From: Paludibacteraceae bacterium
GTDB lineage: Bacteria > Bacteroidota > Bacteroidia > Bacteroidales > Paludibacteraceae
Direction: 5' to 3'
DNA length: 47,066 nt
Assembly (NCBI GenBank): GCA_017457295.1
Contig: JAFTHS010000003.1
Coordinates: 1 to 47,066 of the forward strand
The position numbers and the translations under genes were made by a program. Of the stretch, positions 32,842 to 41,030 are shown one piece after another. Numbering within the stretch: the stretch's first letter is position 1; every line of letters starts with the position of its first letter. The notes beneath the pieces were generated by a model that saw only the letters and a program-made list of their open reading frames with translations, had not been told where the DNA came from and ran no database searches.

Positions 32842-34131
32842 ATGTCACGAAAGAAACGAGAATCCACGTTGCCTCATCCGCTGGTGGCAATTGACTTGGG
32901 AGGACATTCCGTCCGTGCTATGGCTGCCGAATGTACACAAGAAGGCCTGCTGCGGGTGCTGGGGGTAGAATCATCAAACCGTTTTCCATGTGTGGAGCGC
33001 GGTGTGATTTGCAACCAGTCGAACGTTGGTTTTGTGGTGGGAGAAGTGATGCGATTGCTGGCAAATCGTATCCATCATGATGTGCTGACAAAGACTTTTG
33101 TTACATTGGGGGGGCGCTCTATGAAAATCGCATCGGTGATGTCGAAACGCGATCAAGTGCGCAGAAAAGAAGTACAACAACACTTGTTGGACGAGATGGA
33201 GGCCGAATGCAAGCAAAAGATTGAGGCACAGTATCCGCAAGTGGCTGTACTGGACTTGGTCCCTTCGTACTACGTGCTGGATGGTAAAGAGCAAGATGAG
33301 GCGCCTTCACCTGACCAACGTGCCGCGTTGGTGGAAGCGCACTATGTGGCTTTTGTCGGAAAGAAAGAACTGGAGCAGAAGGTGGTGGATAGTTTTATTC
33401 GCACGCCTAAGCATATAGAACATGCCTATGTCCGTCCTGAAGCGTTGCTCTATGCTCTGGCTTCGGAGGAGGACTTGCGCAAAGGATGTGCCATCTTGGA
33501 TTTAGGGGCTCAGACTACCACGTTGAGTATCTTCAAAGGCAATCAGTATCTATATACGAAAGTGGTGTCGCAGGGGGGATATGATGTCTCGCGCGATATT
33601 GAGCAATTGGGCATCTCGTTGCCTTACGCTGAACGGCTGAAATGCCAATATGGATGCGCTAGCGTGGAACAAGTGAGGGTGAATAATGCCTTTCGAGTGC
33701 CAGAACCTTCGGCTGCGGAGGGATATGTGTTGGTGAAAGCAACGGACTTGGCTGCAATCATATCTTCGCGGCTAGAGCAGATATTGTCTCCATTGATGAG
33801 CGATTTGAACCAGTTTGCCGATAGAATCAGTGTGCTATATATCACGGGGGGCGGTTCGATGCTGAATGGTATGGAAGAGTATATTCAGCAGAAAACAACA
33901 GTGCCAGTAATGTTCGGCTCGCATGCCACGTGGCTGACCGCTGATTCGCCAGATGAGGTCTGTGCTCCAAACTATGCATCGCTGGTAGGTACGTTGTTGT
34001 TAGGCGCATACTATAGGCAAACTCACCCAGAAGAGGAACACGAAGACGATATCTTGAAACGACTGAAAGAGTTCAAAGCCAAAGTGGAAAGAGAAACGTT
34101 GGATATATTTATGAATGAAGGTATTGGGTAA
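32842..34131 (+). CDS. ftsA: Cell division protein FtsA
   Basis: FtsA is the actin-like protein that ties FtsZ filaments to the inner membrane. The 429-residue product has the phosphate-1 loop LVAIDLGGHSVRAMA near 13-27, a phosphate-2 segment CAILDLGAQTTTLSIF near 217-232, the adenosine motif VLYITGGGSMLNGMEEY near 331-347, and an amphipathic C-terminal stretch (DILKRLKEFKAKVERE) that could be the membrane anchor. It lies between ftsQ and ftsZ. Its TAA stop is the first three bases of a 17-bp repeat that fills the gap to ftsZ. Confidence 0.94.
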   Translation: MSRKKRESTLPHPLVAIDLGGHSVRAMAAECTQEGLLRVLGVESSNRFPCVERGVICNQSNVGFVVGEVMRLLANRIHHDVLTKTFVTLGGRSMKIASVMSKRDQVRRKEVQQHLLDEMEAECKQKIEAQYPQVAVLDLVPSYYVLDGKEQDEAPSPDQRAALVEAHYVAFVGKKELEQKVVDSFIRTPKHIEHAYVRPEALLYALASEEDLRKGCAILDLGAQTTTLSIFKGNQYLYTKVVSQGGYDVSRDIEQLGISLPYAERLKCQYGCASVEQVRVNNAFRVPEPSAAEGYVLVKATDLAAIISSRLEQILSPLMSDLNQFADRISVLYITGGGSMLNGMEEYIQQKTTVPVMFGSHATWLTADSPDEVCAPNYASLVGTLLLGAYYRQTHPEEEHEDDILKRLKEFKAKVERETLDIFMNEGIG

Positions 34132-34179
34132 CAATCAATTTTTGATAACAATCAATTTTTGATAACAATTATATTTTGA
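34129..34179. repeat. 17-bp tandem repeat between ftsA and ftsZ
   Basis: Two identical units (TAACAATCAATTTTTGA, 34129-34145 and 34146-34162) and one diverged unit (34163-34179) are followed by further A/T-rich sequence. The ftsA stop codon is part of unit one. Confidence 0.9.
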
Positions 34180-34200
34180 TAATAATTAAATCTATATATT

Positions 34201-35481
34201 ATGTACGATGTGATTGACAGTTTAGAGGGTCTTGAGATAAGTCAAGATGCCATCATCAAAGTAATGGGCGTAGGTGGCGGCGGCTGTAATGCGGTCAACT
34301 ATATGTATTCTCAAGGCATCAAGGATGTGTCATTCTTGGTTTGTAATACGGATAAGCAGGCCTTGGGACGAAGCAGTATTCCTGCAAAATTGCAACTCGG
34401 CCCTGGTTGGGGAGCGGGCGGCAAACCTGAGGTAGCACAAGAGTTTGCAGAGCAAAACCGCGAACGCATTCGCGAAGCACTTAACGATGGTACACAGATG
34501 TTGTTTATCACAGCTGGTATGGGTGGAGGTACTGGTACTGGGGCTTCAGCGATTGTGGCAGAAGTAGCACGTGAGATGCATATCCTTACTGTGGGAATAG
34601 TGACTATACCATTCGCTTTTGAAGGAGCAAAAAAGATTAAGAAGGCCATGACTGGTGTCGCTAAACTGGCAGAGCAAGTGGATGCTATCTTAGTAATCAA
34701 TAATCAGAAACTATTGCAGATTTACCCCGACTTTACGTTGCTAAATGCCTTCTCAAAGTCGGATGATGTGGTGGCTAATGCCGCACGTTCGATAGCGGAG
34801 ATTATTACTATCCCAGGATATATCAACACCGACTTCGCCGATGTGTATAATACACTCAAGGACGGTAATGTGGCCATCATGAGCGTTGGTAGTGCAAGTG
34901 GCGAGCAACGTATCTCGAATGCTATTCACGAAGCATTGCACTCACCTCTGGTGAACAATGATGTGCATGGTGCAAAACGAATGTTGCTACAACTATATTG
35001 CTCGCAAGAAGATCCGATTGTGACTTCAGAAATGGACCAAGTACATGCTTTTGTGCGTGAGATGGGTGATGATGTAGAAGTGCAATGGGGTATCTCTATT
35101 GATGATAAATTGAAAGAGAAAGTACGTGTAACAGTGATTGCTACGGGATATGAAGTATCCGATATTCCTGGTCTTGATACGGTGAACGAAGCGATAGAAA
35201 CCTTCTATCCAGAGCAGAAAGAAAATACCGAAAAGGAAGAGCCAGTTGCAGAAGAACCAAAGCCTGTAACTCTGGAGGAAGGCGAGATAATCATCAATTT
35301 GGATGATGATTTTGAAGATACTCCTCGCGTGGAACCTATTACAGCAAAAACTACAAATACCGCAAATACTACAAATAGTGCAAATACTATAAATACTAAC
35401 CCATCACCAACTACGTCTTCTACAAATGAAGAGAAGGGAAATGGATGGGCTAACTTAGGATGGATGCGTGGTAGAAGATAA
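34201..35481 (+). CDS. ftsZ: Cell division protein FtsZ
   Basis: FtsZ is the tubulin-like GTPase that forms the division ring. The 426-residue product has VMGVGGGGCNAVNYM near 21-35, LVCNTDKQAL near 47-56, the tubulin signature GMGGGTGTGASAIVA near 105-119, and NTDFADVYNTLKDGNVAIMSVG near 210-231. The globular domain ends near 325, followed by an acidic and then Asn/Thr-rich linker (to ~405) and a short basic end (WMRGRR). Residues 385-399 of the linker are encoded by a 9-bp tandem repeat. The gene ends the murC-ftsQAZ set; the next gene begins 31 bases later. Confidence 0.97.
   Translation: MYDVIDSLEGLEISQDAIIKVMGVGGGGCNAVNYMYSQGIKDVSFLVCNTDKQALGRSSIPAKLQLGPGWGAGGKPEVAQEFAEQNRERIREALNDGTQMLFITAGMGGGTGTGASAIVAEVAREMHILTVGIVTIPFAFEGAKKIKKAMTGVAKLAEQVDAILVINNQKLLQIYPDFTLLNAFSKSDDVVANAARSIAEIITIPGYINTDFADVYNTLKDGNVAIMSVGSASGEQRISNAIHEALHSPLVNNDVHGAKRMLLQLYCSQEDPIVTSEMDQVHAFVREMGDDVEVQWGISIDDKLKEKVRVTVIATGYEVSDIPGLDTVNEAIETFYPEQKENTEKEEPVAEEPKPVTLEEGEIIINLDDDFEDTPRVEPITAKTTNTANTTNSANTINTNPSPTTSSTNEEKGNGWANLGWMRGRR
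35353..35397. repeat. 9-bp tandem repeat, five units, in the ftsZ linker
   Basis: The units are ACAAATACC, GCAAATACT, ACAAATAGT, GCAAATACT and ATAAATACT, in frame, encoding TNTANTTNSANTINT in the disordered C-terminal linker. Confidence 0.85.
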
Positions 35482-35512
35482 CTTGAAGAATATAACATTA
35501 TGATATAGCATT

Positions 35513-36475
35513 ATGGAACAAAGAGAAATGAATTTGTTTGACCTATGCCAAGCGATAGGGCGTGGTATAGGAAAGGGAATAAAATGGTTGGTGAATGGCC
35601 TGGGCGAGATGATCCGACTGAGTTTTCGTCAATGGTGGATAGTATTAATATTTGTGGCCCTCTGCTTGGCTGCTGCGTTGTACTATTCGCGTGAAGATAA
35701 TCGCAAATATGAGGTAGATGCGATTGCAATGCTGAATGGTGTGACTAACGAAATGGTGCGAGCAGAGTTTGATCGATTGAGTAAATCAATCCATCTGTTT
35801 GACCACCAAAATTTATCAACACTATTGGGTATTGATGCAGAATTGGCTAAATTAAACAATCGTTTTGAGACATTTGATGTGATTGACTTATGGGCAGACA
35901 CGACCATAGATATGGTGGATTACGAAAGATCAGTTCCTCGTATGGATACACTCTATGTGCGTGTCCCTAATATGGTGGCCTTGCGCTTCCGTACGGAGAC
36001 TCCTAATCGTGTGCCAGAGATGGAAAAGGCAATACTCACATATTTAAATAGTCGTCCTTATTTCCAAACTTTGTTTGAGAATTACCATGCAGATGTGGAG
36101 CGCAGTGCTCGTTTCCATAGTGATCAAATTGAGAAGTTAGATAGCCTGACCACGTTATTCTACTATGCTCAAAATGCTAACGAACAAATGCAAATGAGGG
36201 TTTGGGAGAATGGTATGATATTGGGTCGTCGTGAGGTAGGTTTGTTCTTGAAAGATGTGTATATAGAGATGAAGGAAAAGGAACTGGCCACAGCTCGTCT
36301 TGCGGTATGCACTGCTCCTGTAGTGCTTCAGTCTCATTTTGTGGTTAATCCGAATGCAGTGAATGGACCTCTGAAGATGAGTGCTTTAAGTATTCTCGTG
36401 GGCTGGCTAATAGGCCTGATATTTGCTGCATTAGTTGAGAATCGCAAGCAGATATTGGCTTGGCTGCGGGCATGA
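35513..36475 (+). CDS. Two-span membrane protein with Wzz-like layout
   Basis: This 320-residue protein has one hydrophobic segment near 41-58 (WWIVLIFVALCLAAALYY) and another near 287-308 (MSALSILVGWLIGLIFAALV), with a long periplasmic part between them rich in helix-forming residues. That is the layout of polysaccharide co-polymerases such as Wzz, and the final GWLIGLIFAALVENR resembles their second span, including a short cytoplasmic tail. No kinase domain or further motif is seen. It follows ftsZ by 31 bases and overlaps comF by four bases, so it is probably co-transcribed with the division genes. Control of envelope polymer length is possible but unproven; no function is assigned. Confidence 0.7.
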   Translation: MEQREMNLFDLCQAIGRGIGKGIKWLVNGLGEMIRLSFRQWWIVLIFVALCLAAALYYSREDNRKYEVDAIAMLNGVTNEMVRAEFDRLSKSIHLFDHQNLSTLLGIDAELAKLNNRFETFDVIDLWADTTIDMVDYERSVPRMDTLYVRVPNMVALRFRTETPNRVPEMEKAILTYLNSRPYFQTLFENYHADVERSARFHSDQIEKLDSLTTLFYYAQNANEQMQMRVWENGMILGRREVGLFLKDVYIEMKEKELATARLAVCTAPVVLQSHFVVNPNAVNGPLKMSALSILVGWLIGLIFAALVENRKQILAWLRA

Positions 36476-37212
36476 TATTAGGCATGCTGTCATCTGCTTT
36501 TCATGCTGTATTGGAAGTCTTATTTCCAAAATGTTGTCCTGCTTGCGGCGGAAAATTAGTAGCAGATGAACAAATAATTTGTGCTGACTGCTTAGCAAGT
36601 ATTCCGCGTACAGAACATGCTATTTTAGAGCAGAATGGAATAGATTTGCTATTTCAAGGTCTTATTCAAAAGGAAAAATGCACCGTGCGTTATGAGCGTG
36701 GTGCATCTTTTGCATATTATAATAAGGAAAGAGGAATGCATTTCCGCACAATGATAGAGCGTGGTAAGTTTGGTAATCATCCTGATCCGCAGATTTTTTA
36801 TTTCCTGGGTAGTTTAGCGGCACAAGAGTATATAGATTCGGACATTTTCGATGAAGTGGATTGTCTGGTGCCTGTTCCATTGCATCCTCGTCGTTTGCGT
36901 CAGCGAGGTTTTAATCAAGCAGAGTATATCTGCAAGGGGCTCAGTGATGTGCTGCATATTCCTATTGATACCGAACATCTAGTGCGTACGCGCAATAATC
37001 CCCATCAGTCGCGTTCAGAATTTGCTCAACGTAAAGATAATGTGAAGGACTTGTTTGCTATACGTTATCCAGAAGAATGGAAGAACAAGCATATACTTCT
37101 TGTGGATGATGTGATTACATCGGGCTCTACTATGATGGCGTGTATGAAGAAAACAACTCCTATACGTGGTTGTCGGATAAGTGTCTTTTCTTTGGGCTGG
37201 GCACACAAGTAG
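36472..37212 (+). CDS. ComF family phosphoribosyltransferase-like protein
   Basis: The 246-residue product has an N-terminal zinc-finger-like part (CCPACGG and IICADCLASIP near 18-43) and a C-terminal PRTase fold with LVPVPLHPRRLRQRGFNQAEYI near 131-152 and the PRPP loop HILLVDDVITSGSTMMACM near 206-224. ComF proteins are needed for DNA uptake in competent bacteria, where they help carry single strands inward, but in many species the role is unknown. The ATG at 36472 overlaps the upstream stop as ATGA; an upstream TTG at 36460 is less likely. A strong hairpin follows at 37258. Confidence 0.92.
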   Translation: MILGMLSSAFHAVLEVLFPKCCPACGGKLVADEQIICADCLASIPRTEHAILEQNGIDLLFQGLIQKEKCTVRYERGASFAYYNKERGMHFRTMIERGKFGNHPDPQIFYFLGSLAAQEYIDSDIFDEVDCLVPVPLHPRRLRQRGFNQAEYICKGLSDVLHIPIDTEHLVRTRNNPHQSRSEFAQRKDNVKDLFAIRYPEEWKNKHILLVDDVITSGSTMMACMKKTTPIRGCRISVFSLGWAHK

Positions 37213-37257
37213 CACTACGTGTGTAGCCAATTATTGTATTTTCGTTATTGCTATTGG

Positions 37258-37303
37258 CATCGCTTTCTCCCGAAAGAGTATCGAAGAAAGCGATGTTATT
37301 TTT
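37258..37303. terminator. Bidirectional terminator between comF and dedA
   Basis: CATCGCTTTCT (37258-37268) and AGAAAGCGATG (37285-37295) form an 11-base stem around a 16-base loop that can itself pair in part. On the plus strand TTATTTTTT follows; the dedA stop codon abuts the stem. Confidence 0.85.
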
Positions 37304-38045
37304 TGCAGCGTTTGATTACTGCTTTCACTACAAAATAGACCACCACTACACCCAGCAATGCCATGATGGCGATGCTCAATTCGTGGCTATATTCGTGAAT
37401 AAGATCCATTTGTCCGTGTGCAATATATCCGAGTAATGCCAAAATAATGTTCCAAATGCTAGCACCCAAGAAAGTGTAAAGCAAGAATTGACCTAAGTTC
37501 ATTTTGCTCAATCCCGCGGGAATACTAATGAGTTGGCGAATACCAGGGATGAGACGTCCTACGAAGGTAGATACCTTGCCGTGATCATTGAAATAGTCTT
37601 CGGCTTTTTTCACTTTATCTGATGATAATAAGCAAAGATGTCCCACTTTGCTATCTGCAAAGGCGTAGATAATAGGTCGCCCGAGCCACATGGCCAATAA
37701 ATAGTTGATGATAGCACCGAGTAATGCACCTATTGTACCGAAGAGTACAATGAGCAATACATTAAGGATATAGTTATCAGTTACATGGAGAGAACTATCC
37801 TCTTTGCCTGCTACATAGGCAGCGGGAGGAATTACTACTTCGCTAGGGAAAGGAATAAATGAGGATTCTATAGTCATCAATAGTGTGATGCTTAAGTAGT
37901 TCATGTTGTTGGCATACCAATTCTCTACTTTCATCAAAATGCTCTCCTCTTGTGGCACAGTAGTAATGGTGTCATTGGTGATTTGCGCATTGGCGCTAAG
38001 GATAGTAGTTGCAAACAATGCAAATAAAAGAATCAATTTCTTCAT
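37296..38045 (-). CDS. DedA family membrane protein with N-terminal signal sequence
   Basis: DedA proteins are inner-membrane proteins of the VTT fold linked to lipid carrier recycling and membrane homeostasis. The 249-residue product carries IESSFIPFPSEVVIPPAAYVAG near 59-80, the FVGRLIPGIRQLISIPAG signature near 161-178, and several hydrophobic spans. Unlike most DedA proteins it begins with a signal-peptide-like segment (MKKLILLFALFATTILSANAQ) and a ~25-residue polar stretch before the first core helix. The ATG at 38045 was chosen because it begins this segment; an ATG at 38057 adds four residues. It is the last gene of the minus-strand operon and ends at the hairpin terminator. Confidence 0.9.
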   Translation of the reverse strand: MKKLILLFALFATTILSANAQITNDTITTVPQEESILMKVENWYANNMNYLSITLLMTIESSFIPFPSEVVIPPAAYVAGKEDSSLHVTDNYILNVLLIVLFGTIGALLGAIINYLLAMWLGRPIIYAFADSKVGHLCLLSSDKVKKAEDYFNDHGKVSTFVGRLIPGIRQLISIPAGLSKMNLGQFLLYTFLGASIWNIILALLGYIAHGQMDLIHEYSHELSIAIMALLGVVVVYFVVKAVIKRCKK

Positions 38046-38093
38046 ATATAACAACAATCTTTAAACTTTAATATCTTGTTTTTTACATTTTTT

Positions 38094-39098
38094 TTAAATG
38101 TCCCATTGTTCGAGAGTGGCGGTTAGTTGGTCGAAGGTTGTCGCTTTGCTTTGTTTGCGTACTTGGTTGATTTGCTGATTCACAGCTATATCATATGACT
38201 CTTCTTCCACATTACGTATGACTCCTAAGGCAATAGGAAGGGTTGTGTCGCCTTCATCACCCATCATGGCTAGCATACGGTGTAGAGTGGAGTCTTTTTG
38301 TGTGGCATCATGTACAAGTACGCGTTCATCGTCTGCACTTACCACTATGAGTCGTGGTATCAGCCCTTGGCTGTAATCCAATGCTAGACCCTTGTCTTTT
38401 TCCTTACCAAAAATCATCTTCTCTCCATGTTTCAATACGATAGAATGCTCTGCACGCATTTCGCGGTCGGCAATCCAATTGTGTGTTCCGTTGTTGAAAA
38501 TCACGCAGTTGACTAGACATTCAATCACGCTAGCCCCCTTGTGTTGATGTCCTTGTACCATGCAATCAACTGTCGTTGGCATATCTACATCCAACGTACG
38601 GGCAAAGAAAGTGCCGCGTGCTCCGAAGACTAATTCTGCAGGGATAAAAGGTCGTTCTACAGTGCCGAATGGACTAGATTTGCTTACAAACCCTTTGGGA
38701 GATGTAGGGGAGTATTGTCCTTTGGTCAATCCATATATACGGTTGTTGAATAGGCAGATATTCAAATCGACATTGCGGCGCAACTCATGTATAAAATGAT
38801 TTCCACCAATAGCGAGGCAGTCGCCGTCGCCAGTCATTTGCCATACGCTGAGTTCTGGATGACTGGTTTTTACACCTGTAGCGATGGCTCCACCACGTCC
38901 GTGTATGGTATTGAAACCGTAGGTGTTCAAGTAGTGAGGCATTCGGCTAGAACATCCGATACCAGAAATCACTACTGTTTGATGCGTTGGAATACCCACC
39001 TGTGCCATTGCTTTTTGCAATGCCATACAAATAGCATGATCGCCACAACCAGGACAAAACTTTACATATTGATTACTCTTAAATTGACTTGCTTCCAT
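38094..39098 (-). CDS. korB: 2-oxoacid:ferredoxin oxidoreductase beta subunit
   Basis: KorB holds the thiamine pyrophosphate site of 2-oxoglutarate:ferredoxin oxidoreductase, which converts 2-oxoglutarate, CoA and oxidised ferredoxin to succinyl-CoA and CO2. The 334-residue product has FCPGCGDHAI near 14-23, SGIGCSSRMPHY near 44-55, the TPP motif GDGDCLAIGGNHFIH near 89-103, and NNRIYGLTKGQ near 116-126. The ATG at 39098 (MEASQFKSN) is preferred to one at 39128, which would overlap korA by 20 bases and adds no conserved sequence. It is 10 bases after korA. No separate small ferredoxin subunit is adjacent. Confidence 0.93.
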   Translation of the reverse strand: MEASQFKSNQYVKFCPGCGDHAICMALQKAMAQVGIPTHQTVVISGIGCSSRMPHYLNTYGFNTIHGRGGAIATGVKTSHPELSVWQMTGDGDCLAIGGNHFIHELRRNVDLNICLFNNRIYGLTKGQYSPTSPKGFVSKSSPFGTVERPFIPAELVFGARGTFFARTLDVDMPTTVDCMVQGHQHKGASVIECLVNCVIFNNGTHNWIADREMRAEHSIVLKHGEKMIFGKEKDKGLALDYSQGLIPRLIVVSADDERVLVHDATQKDSTLHRMLAMMGDEGDTTLPIALGVIRNVEEESYDIAVNQQINQVRKQSKATTFDQLTATLEQWDI

Positions 39099-39108
39099 CA
39101 CTATATAT

Positions 39109-40965
39109 TTATAAGGTGTGTTTAACAAAATTTACAATTCTATCTACTGCAAAAGGTTGGGCGGTCATTTCGTTGTATTGTTCCAAATGAATGCCAGCTA
39201 TCTTGCTTCTCAAATATGCGGCAAATTGTCCGCTATTCAATTCACATACAATTAGTCGTTTGTATTTTTGCAAGACTTCAGTTGTGTTTTTAGGCAACGG
39301 ATTGATATAGTTAAAATGTACCAATGCACAACCTAGTTCGTTGGCAGCTGCGTGTAGATGACCTTCTGTGGATCCCCAACCAATAAGCAACGTATCACTA
39401 TCTGCATTGCCTTGCACTTCGAGTAATGGAATATGGTTGGCTACTTGCTCAATCTTTGCTTGGCGTGTAAGTACCATGCGTTGATGGTTTTCGGGATTGG
39501 TGGATATGGTACCTCTGTTCGCATCGCGCTCAAGACCGATATTACGATGCTCATAGCCTTCCATTCCAGGGAATGCCCAATAGCGTACTCCACGCTCATC
39601 ACGTAAGGAAGGGTTGTAATTACCTTTACATTCTTCAGGTACGCTTTGTGGTTTAATTGCGGGCAACTCGCTAAGTTGAGGTATGCGCCAAAGACCTGTT
39701 CCATTTGCTAAGTAGGTGTCAGTCAATAATATCACAGGCGTCATATTCTCCAATGCAATCTTGGCGGCCTGATATGCATAATCAAAGCAGTTGGCAGAAC
39801 TAGACGCGGCAATGACAACAGCAGGACATTCTCCGTTGCGGCCATAAATGGCTTGCATCAGGTCAGTTTGCTCCGTTTTTGTAGGGAGTCCAGTACTTGG
39901 ACCTCCTCGTTGCACATCAATTACCACTAAAGGTAATTCCGCCATTACTGCAAGTCCAATAGCCTCGCCCTTCAGACTCAAACCAGGTCCCGAAGTGCTT
40001 GTGGCTGCGAGATCACCTGCAAAAGCAGCACCAATGGCTGTGCAGACACCCGCAATCTCGTCCTCGGCTTGTACTACCATAACGCCCATATCTTTGCGAG
40101 CGGCTAATTCATGCATAATATCCGTGGCAGGTGTGATTGGATAGGAACCTAAGAAAAGGCGTTTGCCACATTTCTCTGCTGCAGCAATTAGTCCCCAAGC
40201 TGTGGCTTTGTTGCCTGCGATAGAGGTATAGGTGCCTTTTGGTAGTTCGTGGGATTTCTCCACATTCATCGTTTGTATATTCAACGCAAGGTTGTTGCCA
40301 TAGTTGTAACCATCAGTCAGCACCTTAACGTTAGGTGCAATCAATTGTGGTTTCTTTTGAAATTTGTTCTCTAAGAATGCAACTGCCTTGTCCACAGGGC
40401 GATTGAAAAGCCAACAAACCAATCCTAAGGCAAACATATTGCGTGATTTAAGTATGGCTTTGTTGTCCAATCCCATGTCTTTTAGCGCCTCTTTGGTAAG
40501 TTGCGTTAGCGCTACGGGTATTACTTGTACTGTTTCGGGTAATCCTAATTCGGCGAATGGGTTGTCAGTTTGGAAGAGTGCTTTCTCAAGGTCTTTGGCA
40601 GAAAGCGAGTCGATGTCAACGATGATTACAGCATCGCGTTTAAACATGGATTCGCGCTCTTCCCACTTTGCGCCTGCTTGACTAAATTTCGAGCCAAGGG
40701 CACAGACTTTTAATGCAGCAGCATTCATTGCTACAATCACATCTGCCTGATCACCAGGAGTGTAGATACCAGTACCTAGTTGTACTTGGAAACCACTTAC
40801 TCCGCCCAAAGTGCCTTGAGGCGCACGAATTTCGGCGGGAAAATCTGGCAATGTACTAATCTCATTGCCCAAGATAGCGCTCAAGGAAGCGAACATGGTG
40901 CCAGTCAATTGCATTCCGTCACCCGAATCGCCACAAAAGCGAATGACTACATGTTGTTTTTGCAT
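39109..40965 (-). CDS. korA: 2-oxoacid:ferredoxin oxidoreductase, fused gamma-alpha subunit
   Basis: The 618-residue product joins the gamma domain (~1-190, IRFCGDSGDGMQLTG near 8-22) to the alpha pyrimidine-binding domain (~240-618, LGSYPITPATDIMHELA near 270-286, TSTSGPGLSLKGEAIG near 322-337). Such fusions are usual in Bacteroidetes KorA. With KorB it forms the ferredoxin-linked oxidoreductase; 2-oxoglutarate is the likely substrate by family, but another 2-oxoacid is possible. It lies downstream of the yihY gene with no visible promoter of its own, suggesting read-through from mpl. An 11-bp repeat lies just upstream at 40987-41030. Confidence 0.93.
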   Translation of the reverse strand: MQKQHVVIRFCGDSGDGMQLTGTMFASLSAILGNEISTLPDFPAEIRAPQGTLGGVSGFQVQLGTGIYTPGDQADVIVAMNAAALKVCALGSKFSQAGAKWEERESMFKRDAVIIVDIDSLSAKDLEKALFQTDNPFAELGLPETVQVIPVALTQLTKEALKDMGLDNKAILKSRNMFALGLVCWLFNRPVDKAVAFLENKFQKKPQLIAPNVKVLTDGYNYGNNLALNIQTMNVEKSHELPKGTYTSIAGNKATAWGLIAAAEKCGKRLFLGSYPITPATDIMHELAARKDMGVMVVQAEDEIAGVCTAIGAAFAGDLAATSTSGPGLSLKGEAIGLAVMAELPLVVIDVQRGGPSTGLPTKTEQTDLMQAIYGRNGECPAVVIAASSSANCFDYAYQAAKIALENMTPVILLTDTYLANGTGLWRIPQLSELPAIKPQSVPEECKGNYNPSLRDERGVRYWAFPGMEGYEHRNIGLERDANRGTISTNPENHQRMVLTRQAKIEQVANHIPLLEVQGNADSDTLLIGWGSTEGHLHAAANELGCALVHFNYINPLPKNTTEVLQKYKRLIVCELNSGQFAAYLRSKIAGIHLEQYNEMTAQPFAVDRIVNFVKHTL

Positions 40966-40986
40966 AATATAAGTAATTATTGCTTT

Positions 40987-41030
40987 ATTGTATGGTAATA
41001 GTATGGTTATTGTATGGTTATTGTGTGGTG
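40987..41030. repeat. 11-bp tandem repeat, four units, across the yihY 3' end
   Basis: The units are ATTGTATGGTA, ATAGTATGGTT, ATTGTATGGTT and ATTGTGTGGTG. The rightmost ones encode the last residues (SHHTITIQ) and the stop of the yihY-type gene; the others lie in the gap before korA. Confidence 0.88.
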
